This document shows, piece after piece, positions 39,901 through 49,725 of a DNA stretch of 64,000 bases. Every line of letters begins with the position of its first letter. Positions within the stretch are counted from its first letter, which is position 1. The notes beneath the pieces are model-generated. The model made no database searches and was not told the origin of the DNA. It worked only from the letters and a program-made list of their open reading frames with translations. This DNA is from Psychrobacter sp. JCM 18903 (GTDB taxonomy: Bacteria; Pseudomonadota; Gammaproteobacteria; Pseudomonadales; Moraxellaceae). The position numbers and the translations under genes were made by a program. Location: positions 124,001 to 188,000 of the forward strand of contig NZ_BAWJ01000005.1 of the NCBI RefSeq assembly GCF_000586475.1, written 5' to 3'.

Positions 39901-41355
39901 TTACTCAATACGTAAACCAATAATCGCGGGAATACCTTGGCGGATAATTTCAATGGTCACTACGCCTTTTTTGGGCAATGATGAGATGGCGCTTGAAAAA
40001 TCCGTGACCTTTTTAATTGGCTTTTGGTGGAAATTGGTAATCACATCACCTGCCAATAGACCTGAGCGCGCCGCCAATCCCGTTGGGTCAACTGTGGTGA
40101 CCAAAATACCCGTCTTATTATCCACTGCGATTTCTGCTTGCTCATCAGCGGTCAAGTTACGTAAACGCAAGCCTAACTGCACCTCATCATTCTGCTGATC
40201 GCCGCCTTGTGCTCTCACATCATTGGGCGCATAAGTGAGTTTGCCGCTGATGGTCATCTGCTTACCATTACGCTGAATCTGTGCGCGGAAGCTATCGCTC
40301 GGTTTGGCACGATTGAGCAAGTTTAATAAATCTGAGGCGCGCATAATTTGCACTTCATTATATTGCAAAATGATATCGCCAGGTTTTAGACCAGCTTTTT
40401 GTGCAGGTGAGTCTGGTGATACCCTTGTCAGTAGTGCACCTTGAGGACGATCTAGGTTATAAGCTTCTGCTAAATTGCGATCGATGTCTTGCGGATAAAT
40501 ACCTAAATAAGCACGCACCACTTCGCCATCGGTTTTTAGCTGCTCGTAAATATCCATCGCCGCATCAATCGGAATGGAAAACGACAGACCCATGTAACCA
40601 CCTGTACCACTAAAGATACGCGAATTAATACCAATCACTTCACCGCGCTGATTAAATAGTGGACCACCTGAGTTACCCGGGTTCAATGCCACGTCTGTTT
40701 GGATAAATGGCACGCTGGTATCGCGTGAAAAACTGCGTGATTTAGCACTGACAATGCCCGCCGATGCTGAGTAATCAAAACCGAATGGCGAACCAATGGC
40801 TAGTACTGGCTCCCCTACTTTCAGAGCATTTGAGTCGCCGATAGGCAAAGCGGGAAATTGGTTACCCGAGACTTTTAGCACTGCCACATCAGAGCGCTCA
40901 TCACTACCAACCAAGGTTGCATCAAGCTCCGTTCTATCGTTAAGAGTGACAGTGATTTTATCAGCGCCCTCCACCACATGATGGTTGGTCAGCATATAAC
41001 CATCGGCTGTGACAAAAAAGGCAGTACCATAAGCATGCTCAATCGCTGGCGTGGCAGCCTGATCAGGAATACGTAAACGATCACCAAAGAACTGCCGTAA
41101 CAATTCGGCTGTTTGGGCTTGGGCAAGCTCAGCCTCGCTGACGGTCTTGGTGACATTTACGCGGGCAACGGCTGGGGTAACTTGCTGTACTAAGTCAGAA
41201 AAATCCGCCGTGGTGACGACAGCTTGAGCGCTCGCCATGGCGGTGGCAGTGACGCCAGTAACCACCGAGGTACTGACAGCAAGCACCAGCGCACTACGTT
41301 TTAACCAATGCGGCACATAAAACTTAGATTGCGCTGTAAGCATATTGATAGGCAT
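39901..41355 (-). CDS. Periplasmic serine protease, DegP/HtrA family
   Basis: Envelope protein quality-control protease. The signal peptide is visible (SALVLAVSTSVVTGVTATAMASAQA). The trypsin-like domain carries the catalytic triad: His in MLTNHHVVEGAD, Asp in SDERSDVAVLKV, and Ser in DVALNPGNSGGPLFN. Two PDZ domains follow, starting at YLGIYPQDID and VQLGLRLRNLT. Start chosen at ATG 41355 (MPINMLTAQ) because GGAGGA lies seven bases upstream. Length 484 residues. MucD/DegP are the nearest named relatives; I cannot decide between them. Confidence 0.93.
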   Translation of the reverse strand: MPINMLTAQSKFYVPHWLKRSALVLAVSTSVVTGVTATAMASAQAVVTTADFSDLVQQVTPAVARVNVTKTVSEAELAQAQTAELLRQFFGDRLRIPDQAATPAIEHAYGTAFFVTADGYMLTNHHVVEGADKITVTLNDRTELDATLVGSDERSDVAVLKVSGNQFPALPIGDSNALKVGEPVLAIGSPFGFDYSASAGIVSAKSRSFSRDTSVPFIQTDVALNPGNSGGPLFNQRGEVIGINSRIFSGTGGYMGLSFSIPIDAAMDIYEQLKTDGEVVRAYLGIYPQDIDRNLAEAYNLDRPQGALLTRVSPDSPAQKAGLKPGDIILQYNEVQIMRASDLLNLLNRAKPSDSFRAQIQRNGKQMTISGKLTYAPNDVRAQGGDQQNDEVQLGLRLRNLTADEQAEIAVDNKTGILVTTVDPTGLAARSGLLAGDVITNFHQKPIKKVTDFSSAISSLPKKGVVTIEIIRQGIPAIIGLRIE

Positions 41356-42236
41356 GTTGTCCTCCATATAAGTAATCGTTGTTATTTTTAATGGTTATGT
41401 TTTGGCTACTATCGCTAGTGACGTGTATACGATGTTTTAATTTTAACCAAATCCGTATATGACAAACGTTGCATCGGCACTGAATGTTATGACGGCCAAC
41501 CTTTTTAGTCGCCATCTAGTCGTTTATTAGATTACTGTTTTTTATACCCTTATGCCATCGACCATTAGCCTTTCCTTATATAAACACCCCAAAACAATGA
41601 TAATCCTCGCTAGGTGCATGATAAAGGCAGCTACTGTATGATAAGTCATCGTGCTATTTTGTCATTATTCCGATCATGTAGAATAACCCAAGCGCGATTA
41701 TTTGACCCAGTTATTGTATATTTTTACCGCTGCCTACTGATATCGTACTAGATACGGCCTTGCTCAGCATGAAATAAAAGCATGTTATGATAGCAAGCCA
41801 AATAAATTTTTAAGCAAACTAAAGTCTATAAATAATCATTATTGACTATTGTTTTATAAAGCTGGCTATTATCACCCTTATTTTTCATCTTTTGCATCAC
41901 TAGAATAATGCGATGGTCGATTCAAGATAAATGGATAAAAAAAGTCGCGTGACAGTACTATCAATAATAGACTGAGCGAGCTTGATGCCATATACGATTT
42001 ATATGAGATTGACGATTTTTTCTAGCAATGCTTTTGTCTTTACTACTCTATAGTAGTTATATCATATCTGGCTCATGTTGTGATTCATGATGGATACCAT
42101 TGTCGTCGCTTACGTTTTATAGAGATGTGTCTCTATAGCGAGTAGCGTCAACTTATTACTATACTACTGGCAGCCGCTACTCTAAAAAAGCGGTTGATAG
42201 CTATAAAATACGACAAGATTATAAAAGGATCAATTT
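41356..42236. other. Long intergenic region between protease and antiporter
   Basis: About 880 bases between divergent genes, the largest gap in the window. It contains repeat copy C (41913-42016). No reading frame or recognisable RNA is seen elsewhere in it. Confidence 0.45.
41913..42016 (+). repeat. Copy C of the dispersed ~105-bp element
   Basis: Same orientation as 4182-4286: begins ATGGTCGATTCAAG, contains GACTGAGCGAGC, ends ATTTATATGAGATTGACGAT. Its terminal GACTAT has changed to GACGAT. Confidence 0.75.
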
Positions 42237-44627
42237 ATGGATACCGCCCTATTATTATCTGGCGTGGTTGGGATTGGCATTGCTGCCCAATGGTTGGCTT
42301 GGTATTTAAAGCAACCGTCCATTTTATTTTTATTACTGATTGGCATTATCGTGGGCCCAGTGCTGGGAGTCTTCGATCCTGACTTGGTGCTGGGGGAGCT
42401 GATGTTCCCCTTCATCTCTTTGGGCGTGGCGATTATCCTATTTGAAGGCTCTCTGACGTTAGAGTTTGACGAGATTAAACAGCATGGCACCGTAGTGCAA
42501 ATGCTGGTGTCGGTCGGTGTACTTATCACCATTGCTATCGTGGCGTTATCGACTTATCTCTTATTCGATGTCGATCCACTGATTGCTTTGCTGTTCGGTG
42601 CGCTCGTGTGCGTCACGGGTCCAACGGTGATTATGCCGCTATTACGTAGTGTGCGTCCCAATAAGACGATCTCTAATATCCTCAAATGGGAAGGTATCAT
42701 CATTGACCCAATCGGCGCTATTGCCGTGGTTTTGGTCTATGAATACATCATCTCAGGCGGCGAAGCCAGCAGTATCTTATTGTTTGCCAAAATCGTGGTA
42801 TTAGCGACAGCGATGGGTATGGCAGGCGCTTGGCTGCTTGCCTTCTTGATGCGTCGGCATATGATTCCTGAATTTTTACGCAATGTCTTTACGCTCGCCT
42901 TTGTCTTGGTGTTATTTTCAGTATCGAACCATTTAGAGCATGAATCTGGGCTATTGACAGTCACCGTATTGGGCGTGGCATTGGCGAATTGGCCAAAATT
43001 TCCACGCGATACGATTTTAGAGTTCAATGAATCTTTAACCATCCTTCTTATCTCTGTGCTGTTTATTATCCTTGCAGCACGTGTAGAGCTGGAAAGCTTA
43101 CTTAGCGTTGGTTTCGCAGGTCTGGTGTTACTTGCTATCGTCATGTTTGTGGCGCGACCCTTATCCGTTTGGGCATCGTCTATTGGCTCAAACTTAAAGA
43201 CCAATGAAAAGCTGATGATTAGTTGGATTGGGCCACGTGGTATCGTCGCTGCAGCCATCTCATCACTGTTTGCTATTCGTCTGCAAGAATACGATATCCA
43301 AGGTGTTGAACTGCTCGTGCCCTTAGTATTCATGGTCATTATTGGCACGGTTATGATTCAGGGCTTGGGGGCGAAAATAGTCGGCAACTTGCTGGGTGTC
43401 CGTGAGCCTGAGACCAATGGTATTCTTATTGTCGGCTCAAATCCCATTGCGCTTTTGGTAGCAACTTCTCTAAAAGATCAGGGCTTTGATGTCATCGTCG
43501 CACACAACAACTATACCAATATTGCCCGCGCACGCATGAGCGGTCTGCGTACTTATTTTGGCAATCCTATCTCTGATCATGCCGATCATCATCTTGACCT
43601 GATCGGTATCGGTCGTCTGTTTGCCATGAGTATGGACAAAGAGATGAATACCTTGTCTGAGATTCATTATCGTCATGAATTTGGTGAGCGCAAATTGTAC
43701 CGTCTCAAGTTCAGCGACGAAAAGGTCAAAAGCGAGCGCGATGATAAGCAAGGTAACTTCCACTCGCAGTGGCTATTTGGCAAAGACGTCACCTATACCA
43801 AACTTGCCAGCATGCTGTCGAAAAAAGCCCGTATCAAGATTACCAACATCACTGACAGCTATAGCTTTGAGCAATACAAAGCCGACAATAAGCAATTCGT
43901 GCCGCTGTATACAATTGACAAAGAAGGCAAGCTACACGTCATTACCGATAAGTTTGATGGCATCGTGCCACGCGATCGCAAGCTCATCTCACTGGTAGTG
44001 GAAGATGAAGTACAGCCAAAACCTGTCGACGTGACACCTAAACAAGAGCAGGCGCGACTGGCAGCTGATGCTAACTTTGAGTCCAGCTCAAAAGCACCTG
44101 AAAAGCGTAAAGAAAAAGAGCTGAGCGATGATAGTGTTGATGCAACAGAACAACCCACTGCCACTGATAGCGACAGCGCTAAAGAAATAATTGCTGAGCA
44201 GGCAATCACTGAGCAGAAAGTCGCTGAGCAAAATGTAGATAACGAGATATCAAACCATTCGAGCAGCAATGCTGAAACTAAAACCACGTCAGACACCTTA
44301 AATGACAAAGTGATAGCGTCACAAGATGAGTTTATTGACGTCGTTAATAAAGGCGTCATGTCAGCCAACTCGACAGCGACTTCGAAGGCAATGCCTAAAA
44401 ATAAAGTGTCTAACAGCAGCCGTACGAATGGTAATGGCAACGCACCTAAAACTAAGAAGGGCGCGCTTGATCCAAATCGTTTACCCGACTCTGGTCAAGA
44501 TAATACAACCAATGCAAGCTCTGATGTCGATATCACTAAAGGCGATGTCACTAAAAACAATATTATTAACAAAGACAATGTTCAAGAAATTTCAGATAAT
44601 AAAGCGGTGAATAAACAGGATAAATGA
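42237..44627 (+). CDS. CPA1 family cation/proton antiporter with TrkA-N domain and long tail
   Basis: A 796-residue Na+/H+ or K+/H+ exchanger of NhaP type. Residues 1-390 are membrane helices; the ion-site blocks are FGALVCVTGPTVIMPLL (about 115-131) and KWEGIIIDPIGAIAVV (about 143-158) with the conserved Asp. Residues about 395-500 form a Rossmann RCK/TrkA-N domain (GILIVGSNPIALLVATS), a nucleotide- or ion-sensing module with a degenerate glycine motif. From about 600 on, the protein is disordered, rich in Ser, Thr, Asp, Glu and Lys. AAGGAT precedes the ATG. Ion specificity is inferred, not shown. Confidence 0.9.
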   Translation: MDTALLLSGVVGIGIAAQWLAWYLKQPSILFLLLIGIIVGPVLGVFDPDLVLGELMFPFISLGVAIILFEGSLTLEFDEIKQHGTVVQMLVSVGVLITIAIVALSTYLLFDVDPLIALLFGALVCVTGPTVIMPLLRSVRPNKTISNILKWEGIIIDPIGAIAVVLVYEYIISGGEASSILLFAKIVVLATAMGMAGAWLLAFLMRRHMIPEFLRNVFTLAFVLVLFSVSNHLEHESGLLTVTVLGVALANWPKFPRDTILEFNESLTILLISVLFIILAARVELESLLSVGFAGLVLLAIVMFVARPLSVWASSIGSNLKTNEKLMISWIGPRGIVAAAISSLFAIRLQEYDIQGVELLVPLVFMVIIGTVMIQGLGAKIVGNLLGVREPETNGILIVGSNPIALLVATSLKDQGFDVIVAHNNYTNIARARMSGLRTYFGNPISDHADHHLDLIGIGRLFAMSMDKEMNTLSEIHYRHEFGERKLYRLKFSDEKVKSERDDKQGNFHSQWLFGKDVTYTKLASMLSKKARIKITNITDSYSFEQYKADNKQFVPLYTIDKEGKLHVITDKFDGIVPRDRKLISLVVEDEVQPKPVDVTPKQEQARLAADANFESSSKAPEKRKEKELSDDSVDATEQPTATDSDSAKEIIAEQAITEQKVAEQNVDNEISNHSSSNAETKTTSDTLNDKVIASQDEFIDVVNKGVMSANSTATSKAMPKNKVSNSSRTNGNGNAPKTKKGALDPNRLPDSGQDNTTNASSDVDITKGDVTKNNIINKDNVQEISDNKAVNKQDK

Positions 44628-44716
44628 TCATTGCCACAGCTTTGATTTAACACAGTTTTGACAATATCTTGATGACTGTTTTGATACTTTATAAAATATC
44701 ACAGTTTATAGAACAC

Positions 44717-44747
44717 AAAAGCCCCAACGCAATGTTGGGGCTTTTTA
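44717..44747. terminator. Bidirectional terminator between antiporter and tmk
   Basis: AAAAGCCCCAAC (44717-44728) pairs with GTTGGGGCTTTT (44734-44745), flanked by T-runs in both directions; serves the antiporter and the convergent tmk. Confidence 0.9.
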
Positions 44748-44780
44748 TTTGGCTAGGTGATGGCTTTATAAAATCAGTGA

Positions 44781-45518
44781 CTAAACATCAAATCTGCCTT
44801 GTACTGCCTGCCATACTCGCGCGCTCACCTCATCGGCTGTGCCTGATGCGTCAATGCGCTGTATCCGTTCGGGGTGCTGAGTCGCCAGCGTGTTAAAGCC
44901 TTTGTGCACCCAAGTAAAAAACTCGGTCGCTTGCTGCTCAAATCTATCAGCGGCGCTACGTTTATTAGCGCGTGTCATACCTTCTAATACGGGCAAATCC
45001 AGCCACAATGTCAGCTCAGGTAGGTGCGGCACAAACTGCTCGATAAGCGATTCAATTTTGGCTCGTACCACCGCATCGCCATGTGCCCGCCCAAAGCCCT
45101 GATAAGCAATGGTAGAATCGGTAAAACGATCGCATATTACCCACGTCCCACGTTGTAGCGCTGGCAGAATCACCTGCTGCATATGGTCGCAGCGCGCCGC
45201 AAATAGTAGCAATAGCTCTGTATCATCATTGATGTCGGTCGCAGGGTCCAATAATATAGCGCGCAAACGTTCTGCAAATGGGCTACCACCCGGCTCACGG
45301 GTACGCAGATACGCAATATTACTATCGTCTAAGCGTGTGCACAGCTGCTCAATGGCAGTCGTTTTTCCTACGCCCTCAGTACCTTCAAAACTGATAAAGC
45401 GCCCTTGATTGAGTGCGATATCATTGATGTCATTGCTTGCTTTGGGCTGACTTGTTTTGGGCTGCTTTGCTTGCGACTGGACTGTTTGAGATACATGGTT
45501 TTGTATAGGTACTGACAT
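44781..45518 (-). CDS. tmk: Thymidylate kinase
   Basis: Phosphorylates dTMP to dTDP. The P-loop is FISFEGTEGVGKTTAIEQLC, followed by LRTREPGGSPFAERLRAILL (DRX-type substrate loop), LLLFAARCDHMQQVILPAL, WVICDRFTDSTIAYQGFGR and LTLWLDLPVLEGMTRANKRSAADRFE. About 38 extra residues precede the P-loop region, rich in Gln, Lys and Ser; AAGGTC before the first ATG supports this start. Length 245 residues. It follows mltG, as usual. Confidence 0.95.
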   Translation of the reverse strand: MSVPIQNHVSQTVQSQAKQPKTSQPKASNDINDIALNQGRFISFEGTEGVGKTTAIEQLCTRLDDSNIAYLRTREPGGSPFAERLRAILLDPATDINDDTELLLLFAARCDHMQQVILPALQRGTWVICDRFTDSTIAYQGFGRAHGDAVVRAKIESLIEQFVPHLPELTLWLDLPVLEGMTRANKRSAADRFEQQATEFFTWVHKGFNTLATQHPERIQRIDASGTADEVSARVWQAVQGRFDV

Positions 45519-45624
45519 GATATGACCTTATGTCATTGATGAGCGTTATGTCGTTATGTCGTTATGTAGACAGTTGCATAACGCTCAGTTCACGATAGGT
45601 TTTGAGAAAAGATAGAGGATTGAA

Positions 45625-46915
45625 TTACTGCGGCGGGGTTTGTGATTTTTTCTCACGCATGACGCCGAGATATTCTTTTACCGCTTGATTGTGCGCCGCC
45701 AAGCTATTGGTAAATTTGTGCCCGCCATTACCCGTCGCTACAAAGTACAATGCATCACTATCTGCTGGGTGCAAGGTCGCTTCGATAGAGGCAGCAGATG
45801 GTAGCGCGATAGGTGTTGGCGGTAGGCCATCCATTTGATAGGTGTTATAAGCCGTTTTTTCATCAATGTCTTTACGGCGAATGTTGCCTTCATAGCGACT
45901 GCCCATACCATAGATGATGGTCGGATCGGTCTGCATTCGCATGCCTTTATCTAAACGATTTCTAAACACCGCAGAGACCAAAGGACGCTCTTCTGCCACA
46001 CTGGTTTCTTTTTCGATAATAGAGGCCATCACTAACGCCTCATAAGGCGTCTTATAAGGCAAATTGGGCGCACGATTTTCCCACGCTTCAGTCAATACTT
46101 GCTGTTGACGCTTATATAAATCGGTCAGTACCTGCTTATCAGTGCTGCCTTCCCCATAATAATAAGTATCAGGGGCAAACCAACCTTCAAGATTGTGATT
46201 GACGATAGGGTCGCTACTATTAATCACTTCATTTGGCAATATACCAACCAAATCCAACGCTTGAGCAATACCAGCATTGTCTCTATCATTGCCACTATCG
46301 TCGGTCAGCACCTCTTTTTTGATGCCTTTATTATCCCGTAACGTCTGATATAAATCTTTAGAGGTTTTGCCTTCGATGATTTGCACCTTTACCATCGATG
46401 CTTTTACCCCTTGCCCAAGTATATGTAGCGTTTCAGCAAAGGTAGGATTTTCAGGTAATTGATAAATACCAGCATGTAAGGGCCATCGACTTGTGTTTTC
46501 ATATAGAGCTTGGCAATCGTGGCAGAAAACAGCGGGATTTGCTGTTGCCACTGCGGCAGTAAGCATAATAGCTCTGACCCTGCTCAATGGTGACCATTTG
46601 CTTTGGCTGCTCAATCCGCCCAAACAATGTCTGATAGACCATCACTAAGAAAAACGCAGCGATAAGCCCCAGCACTAGCAACACTTGATAACCACGCTGC
46701 ATAAAGAACGATTGATTATCGGCTTTATATTCGCGTGGCTTAGCCGCTCCACTGATGAGTGACACATCTGTCGCTGGCGTTTCCTCTACTCCATCAACTG
46801 CTGGTTGCGTGTCTGGTAGTGTGGTATCGACACGCTCCTCAACACTGCTATCTGGTTTATTCGATGGCGTTTCATTAGGACGTTCAGGAGGCGTTTCAGA
46901 TGTAGGCTTGCTCAT
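45625..46915 (-). CDS. mltG: Endolytic murein transglycosylase MltG, two frameshifts
   Basis: Inner-membrane lytic transglycosylase that cuts nascent glycan strands. An acidic cytoplasmic N-terminus (about 70 residues) leads to one membrane helix (QVLLVLGLIAAFFLVMVYQ), then the YceG domain: LHAGIYQLPENPTFAETL, LEGWFAPDTYYYG, and the catalytic Glu in VMASIIEKETSVAEERPLV, followed by MRMQTDPTIIYGMG and TPIALPSAASIEATLHP. Two single bases are missing, near 46558 and near 46485; restoring them gives YYALLPQWQQQIPLF and VDGPLHAGIYQ and 430 residues. It normally sits next to pabC; here the DpnI cassette separates them. Confidence 0.93.
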
Positions 46916-47082
46916 GGCAACTCGCGAGGCAGAAGTTTGCTAGAATTTAGCACTGAACCGTGCGATTTTCAATGGTATTTGCTTAGCTTATGAATTATCT
47001 TGGTATTTACGCCTGCTGATATGGGCTAATATTTCTACCTTCTTTTATTGTTTTTCCTTTTCTTTAATAACGAAAACTGGTT

Positions 47083-47846
47083 ATGAATCTACATTTTAAT
47101 CAAAATCTTGCCAAAAATTACAAGTCGCCTAGTCAAATCATTAGAGTACTCAGTGAAGATTGGGTTGCTAAGCAAAGTTACTGCCCTAGTTGCAATACCG
47201 AGCCATTGGCGGAATTTACTAACAATCAGCCTGTCGCTGACTTTTATTGTGCAAATTGTAATGAGCAATATGAGCTAAAAAGTAAGCAAGCAAAGTTAAG
47301 CAACATTATCAATGACGGCGCTTATGACACCATGATTGAGCGTATCAGTAGCGACAATAATCCTAACTTTTTCTTTTTAACCTATTCTCAAGAATATAGC
47401 GTTAACAACTTCCTGATTATTCCTAAGCATTTTTTTAAGCCTGATATGATTGTCAAACGTAAGCCTTTATCAGTCACTGCCAAACGTGCCGGTTGGGTTG
47501 GTTGCAATATTGATTTACGACAAGTGCCCGAATCAGGGAAAGTATTTTTGGTGAAAAACCAGCAAGTCATACCACGCGATAATGTCACCGAGCAATTTCA
47601 AAAAACCTTGTTTCTACGTAAGCAATCTACAGCTCCGCGTGGTTGGACACTGGATGTTTGGCAATGTATTGATAACTGAACGTTAATTTTTCTCTCAATC
47701 AAGTTTATGCGTTTGCTGATGAATTACAGCGTAAACATCCTGAAAATAATCACATTAAAGATAAAATCCGCCGACAATTACAAGTATTACGCGATAGAGG
47801 TATTATTGAATTTACTGGTCGTGGGCGTTATTGCAAATTATATTAA
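47083..47846 (+). CDS. DpnI-like methyl-directed type IIM restriction endonuclease, frameshifted
   Basis: Homologue of DpnI, which cleaves G(m6A)TC only when the adenine is methylated. The nuclease domain (residues 1-185) has the PD-(D/E)XK set at the same positions as DpnI: D53, E64 and K66 in VADFYCANCNEQYELKSKQ, with zinc cysteines C34, C37, C56 and C59. Further matches are INDGAYDTMIERI, NPNFFFLTYSQEYSVNNFL, RRAGW-type KRAGWVGCNIDL and TLFLRKQSTAPRGWTLDV. After CIDN one base is missing (about 47678); restored, the C-terminal winged helix follows (NNHIKDKIRRQLQVLRDRG, ending GRGRYCKLY). Corrected length 254, identical to DpnI. The host should lack GATC adenine methylation. Confidence 0.92.
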
Positions 47847-48404
47847 ACGTTTCTCATTGAAGCGCTCAGGTCTTGGTTGCCCTTTATTATTACGGTATAC
47901 ATCTGCAATTAACGCCTCTCTATCGTCCCATAAAGGTAAACGTGCCGTTGCAACGAGACGGTCATGAAACTTATGCGGTGGATACTCTCCATCAATTTCA
48001 TCATTGATTTTAAAAAAGTGCTCTTCTCGATAATCGACGTAAGCATGCATTCTATTTTTAACGTAGTTGTTCCAATACCAGACCAGCTGGATAGTTGTAC
48101 GCGCAGGTTTAGTAAACTGCTTTAAGTTAACTGTCAGCGCACGTGTGACTGGTTCATCGTTAGGAAAAACTCTAATACGCTGCTCGATAACTTCTTCTCT
48201 TGTTTCTGCGTACTCAAACACGCCGCCAAACGCAATAAATTTTTTAAAGTCTTTCAAATACATAACACCAAGCGATAATTCAGTGAATCTTGATAAATGA
48301 ATAATTTCATCAGGTTGTTTTTTTGCTAATTTGCAAATCTCATCAAAAATTAATAGTCGACGGATTTGTAAAGGTATTCGTTCATCTTCGTAGATGTAGT
48401 CCAT
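47838..48404 (-). CDS. Unrecognised protein within the DpnI cassette
   Basis: A 188-residue soluble protein I do not recognise. It starts MDYIYEDERIPLQIRRLL with AGGAGAGA upstream and reads through without a break. It is rich in charged and aromatic residues (TIQLVWYWNNYVKNRMHAY, EYPPHKFHDRLVATARLPLW), with no signal peptide, membrane helix or clear catalytic motif. The N-terminal 45 residues look helical. Its 3' end overlaps the end of the DpnI-like gene by nine bases on the other strand, and it is divergent from the DpnD-like gene. Position suggests a restriction-linked or regulatory role, which is inference. Confidence 0.75.
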   Translation of the reverse strand: MDYIYEDERIPLQIRRLLIFDEICKLAKKQPDEIIHLSRFTELSLGVMYLKDFKKFIAFGGVFEYAETREEVIEQRIRVFPNDEPVTRALTVNLKQFTKPARTTIQLVWYWNNYVKNRMHAYVDYREEHFFKINDEIDGEYPPHKFHDRLVATARLPLWDDREALIADVYRNNKGQPRPERFNEKRLI

Positions 48405-48562
48405 GGATATCTCTCCTTATCAAAATACTATCATTGATCGATTTTCCTTATCGCACAAGTCTACGTAACAAAAGACGATCACTTCTTTTTAAGCGCCTTT
48501 GCTAACCTAGAATATATAAATACTCAAGAAATTTTGATAAGCGTATATCGGGGATAGTAATT

Positions 48563-48748
48563 ATGAAAGTAGATAAAAAACTGAAGAGAGCTCTTCAGAT
48601 AGAGATTGTCGAGACGTTGAATAATATCGTAGAAGTTAACGCAGAGAACGAGCAAGACGCACTATTAAAAGTGCGAGATATGTATCGCAATGAAGAAGTT
48701 GTTTTGTACCCAGATGACTTCATTGATACCAAGTTTAATATTTTTTAA
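48563..48748 (+). CDS. DpnD/PcfM family small protein
   Basis: A 61-residue protein of the DpnD/PcfM family: IEIVETLNNIVEVNAENEQD, then ALLKVRDMYRNEEVVLYPDD and FIDTKFNIF, the whole family consensus. In Streptococcus pneumoniae DpnD is encoded beside DpnI (DpnC); its function is unknown. Here it lies on the same strand as the DpnI-like gene but is separated by the unrecognised minus-strand gene, so co-transcription would need reading through about 715 bases. GGGATA precedes the ATG. The DpnI association supports the call. Confidence 0.82.
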   Translation: MKVDKKLKRALQIEIVETLNNIVEVNAENEQDALLKVRDMYRNEEVVLYPDDFIDTKFNIF

Positions 48749-48763
48749 ATATGATTCAATCGC

Positions 48764-49710
48764 TTAAAATCTCACCATTTCACCCGATAATAACGTCAGG
48801 CTACTCATTGGCATGACACCGCGCAGTGCATTACAAAAGAACAGCTGGCTTAACTGTGGCAAATCCTCATCTTTTAATGATCTGATAATGACGGGATGTT
48901 TGCTAGTCAATAACGCATCGATAAGCACTTGTCGCATCACGCCAGCGACGCCCGCTTGCGCCATCGAAGGTGTATACCATTGACCTTGGTCTAAATAATT
49001 CGGATCATTTTTATTGATGTCTAAATGGCTTGCGGATTTTGAGGATTGCTGCTCTGATAATTGATAAAAGACATTGCTCATCGTACCTTCAACCAACGAC
49101 CACTCATGTCACGTAGCAGACCTTCGCCGATGCTGGGTTTGATATTGTCTTCCGATACTTGGGCTTTGATGCCTTGTAACTCACCACTTGCCAGCACATT
49201 ATCAAGGCAGTTGAGGCTTTTGAGTCCGGCTAATGGTGGCGGTAAGCAAGCAAGCTGCGAAGATAGGCAAATGGCAGAACTGATAGGCTGCATCGGGATT
49301 GAGCACCCATCAGGCAAGCGTAATTGCTCAGTCGTAGTGACGGTCATCGCAGAGGATTTTAGCCAAATCTCACAAGCGCTACCAGATGTGGTTGGCACAT
49401 AGCCATAACCACGGACATCTTGCACGGCGCGAGTCACCATCAGTTTCAGCATGCCTTGTTGTAGTTGCTCGGCATGCGTCTGCAATAAAGCCATGACAGA
49501 ATGACTGTCTAATTCAAGTTGTAAAGCTTCAGCATGGGAAACAAGGCGCTGCTGATGATGAGCCAACCACAGTATCTGCCCATCGATGACCCCCATCGTG
49601 GTAAAAAACCCATCGCCATATGCCAACCCACGATTGTCTAGCGATACTGTGTCTGAGATATCCGTCGTAGCACTTGATGGATGTATGCATAGCCAATTAT
49701 TGAGCGGCAT
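48764..49710 (-). CDS. pabC: Aminodeoxychorismate lyase, frameshifted
   Basis: PLP fold-type IV enzyme that releases pyruvate from 4-amino-4-deoxychorismate to give p-aminobenzoate for folate. Visible: VSLDNRGLAYGDGFFTTMGV (residues about 24-43), LKLMVTRAVQDVRGYGYVP (with the Arg), AGLKSLNCLDNVLA (with the PLP Lys), and VEGTMSNVFYQL. One G is missing near 49093 (SGRWVEGTMSN is restored); corrected length 315 residues. Start at 49710 (MPLNNWLCIHP); a GTG lies four codons upstream. Normally followed directly by mltG. Confidence 0.92.
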
Positions 49711-49725
49711 GATAGCGAGCACAGC

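Noticed and set aside
39726..39923. 65-codon frame between the phosphoesterase and protease genes
   Set aside because: No ribosome site, overlaps the end of the protease gene antisense, and contains short repeats.
47707..47967. 86-codon frame after the DpnI-like gene
   Set aside because: It is the out-of-frame reading of the DpnI winged-helix region and the antisense of the next gene; the correct frame gives a DpnI-like sequence.
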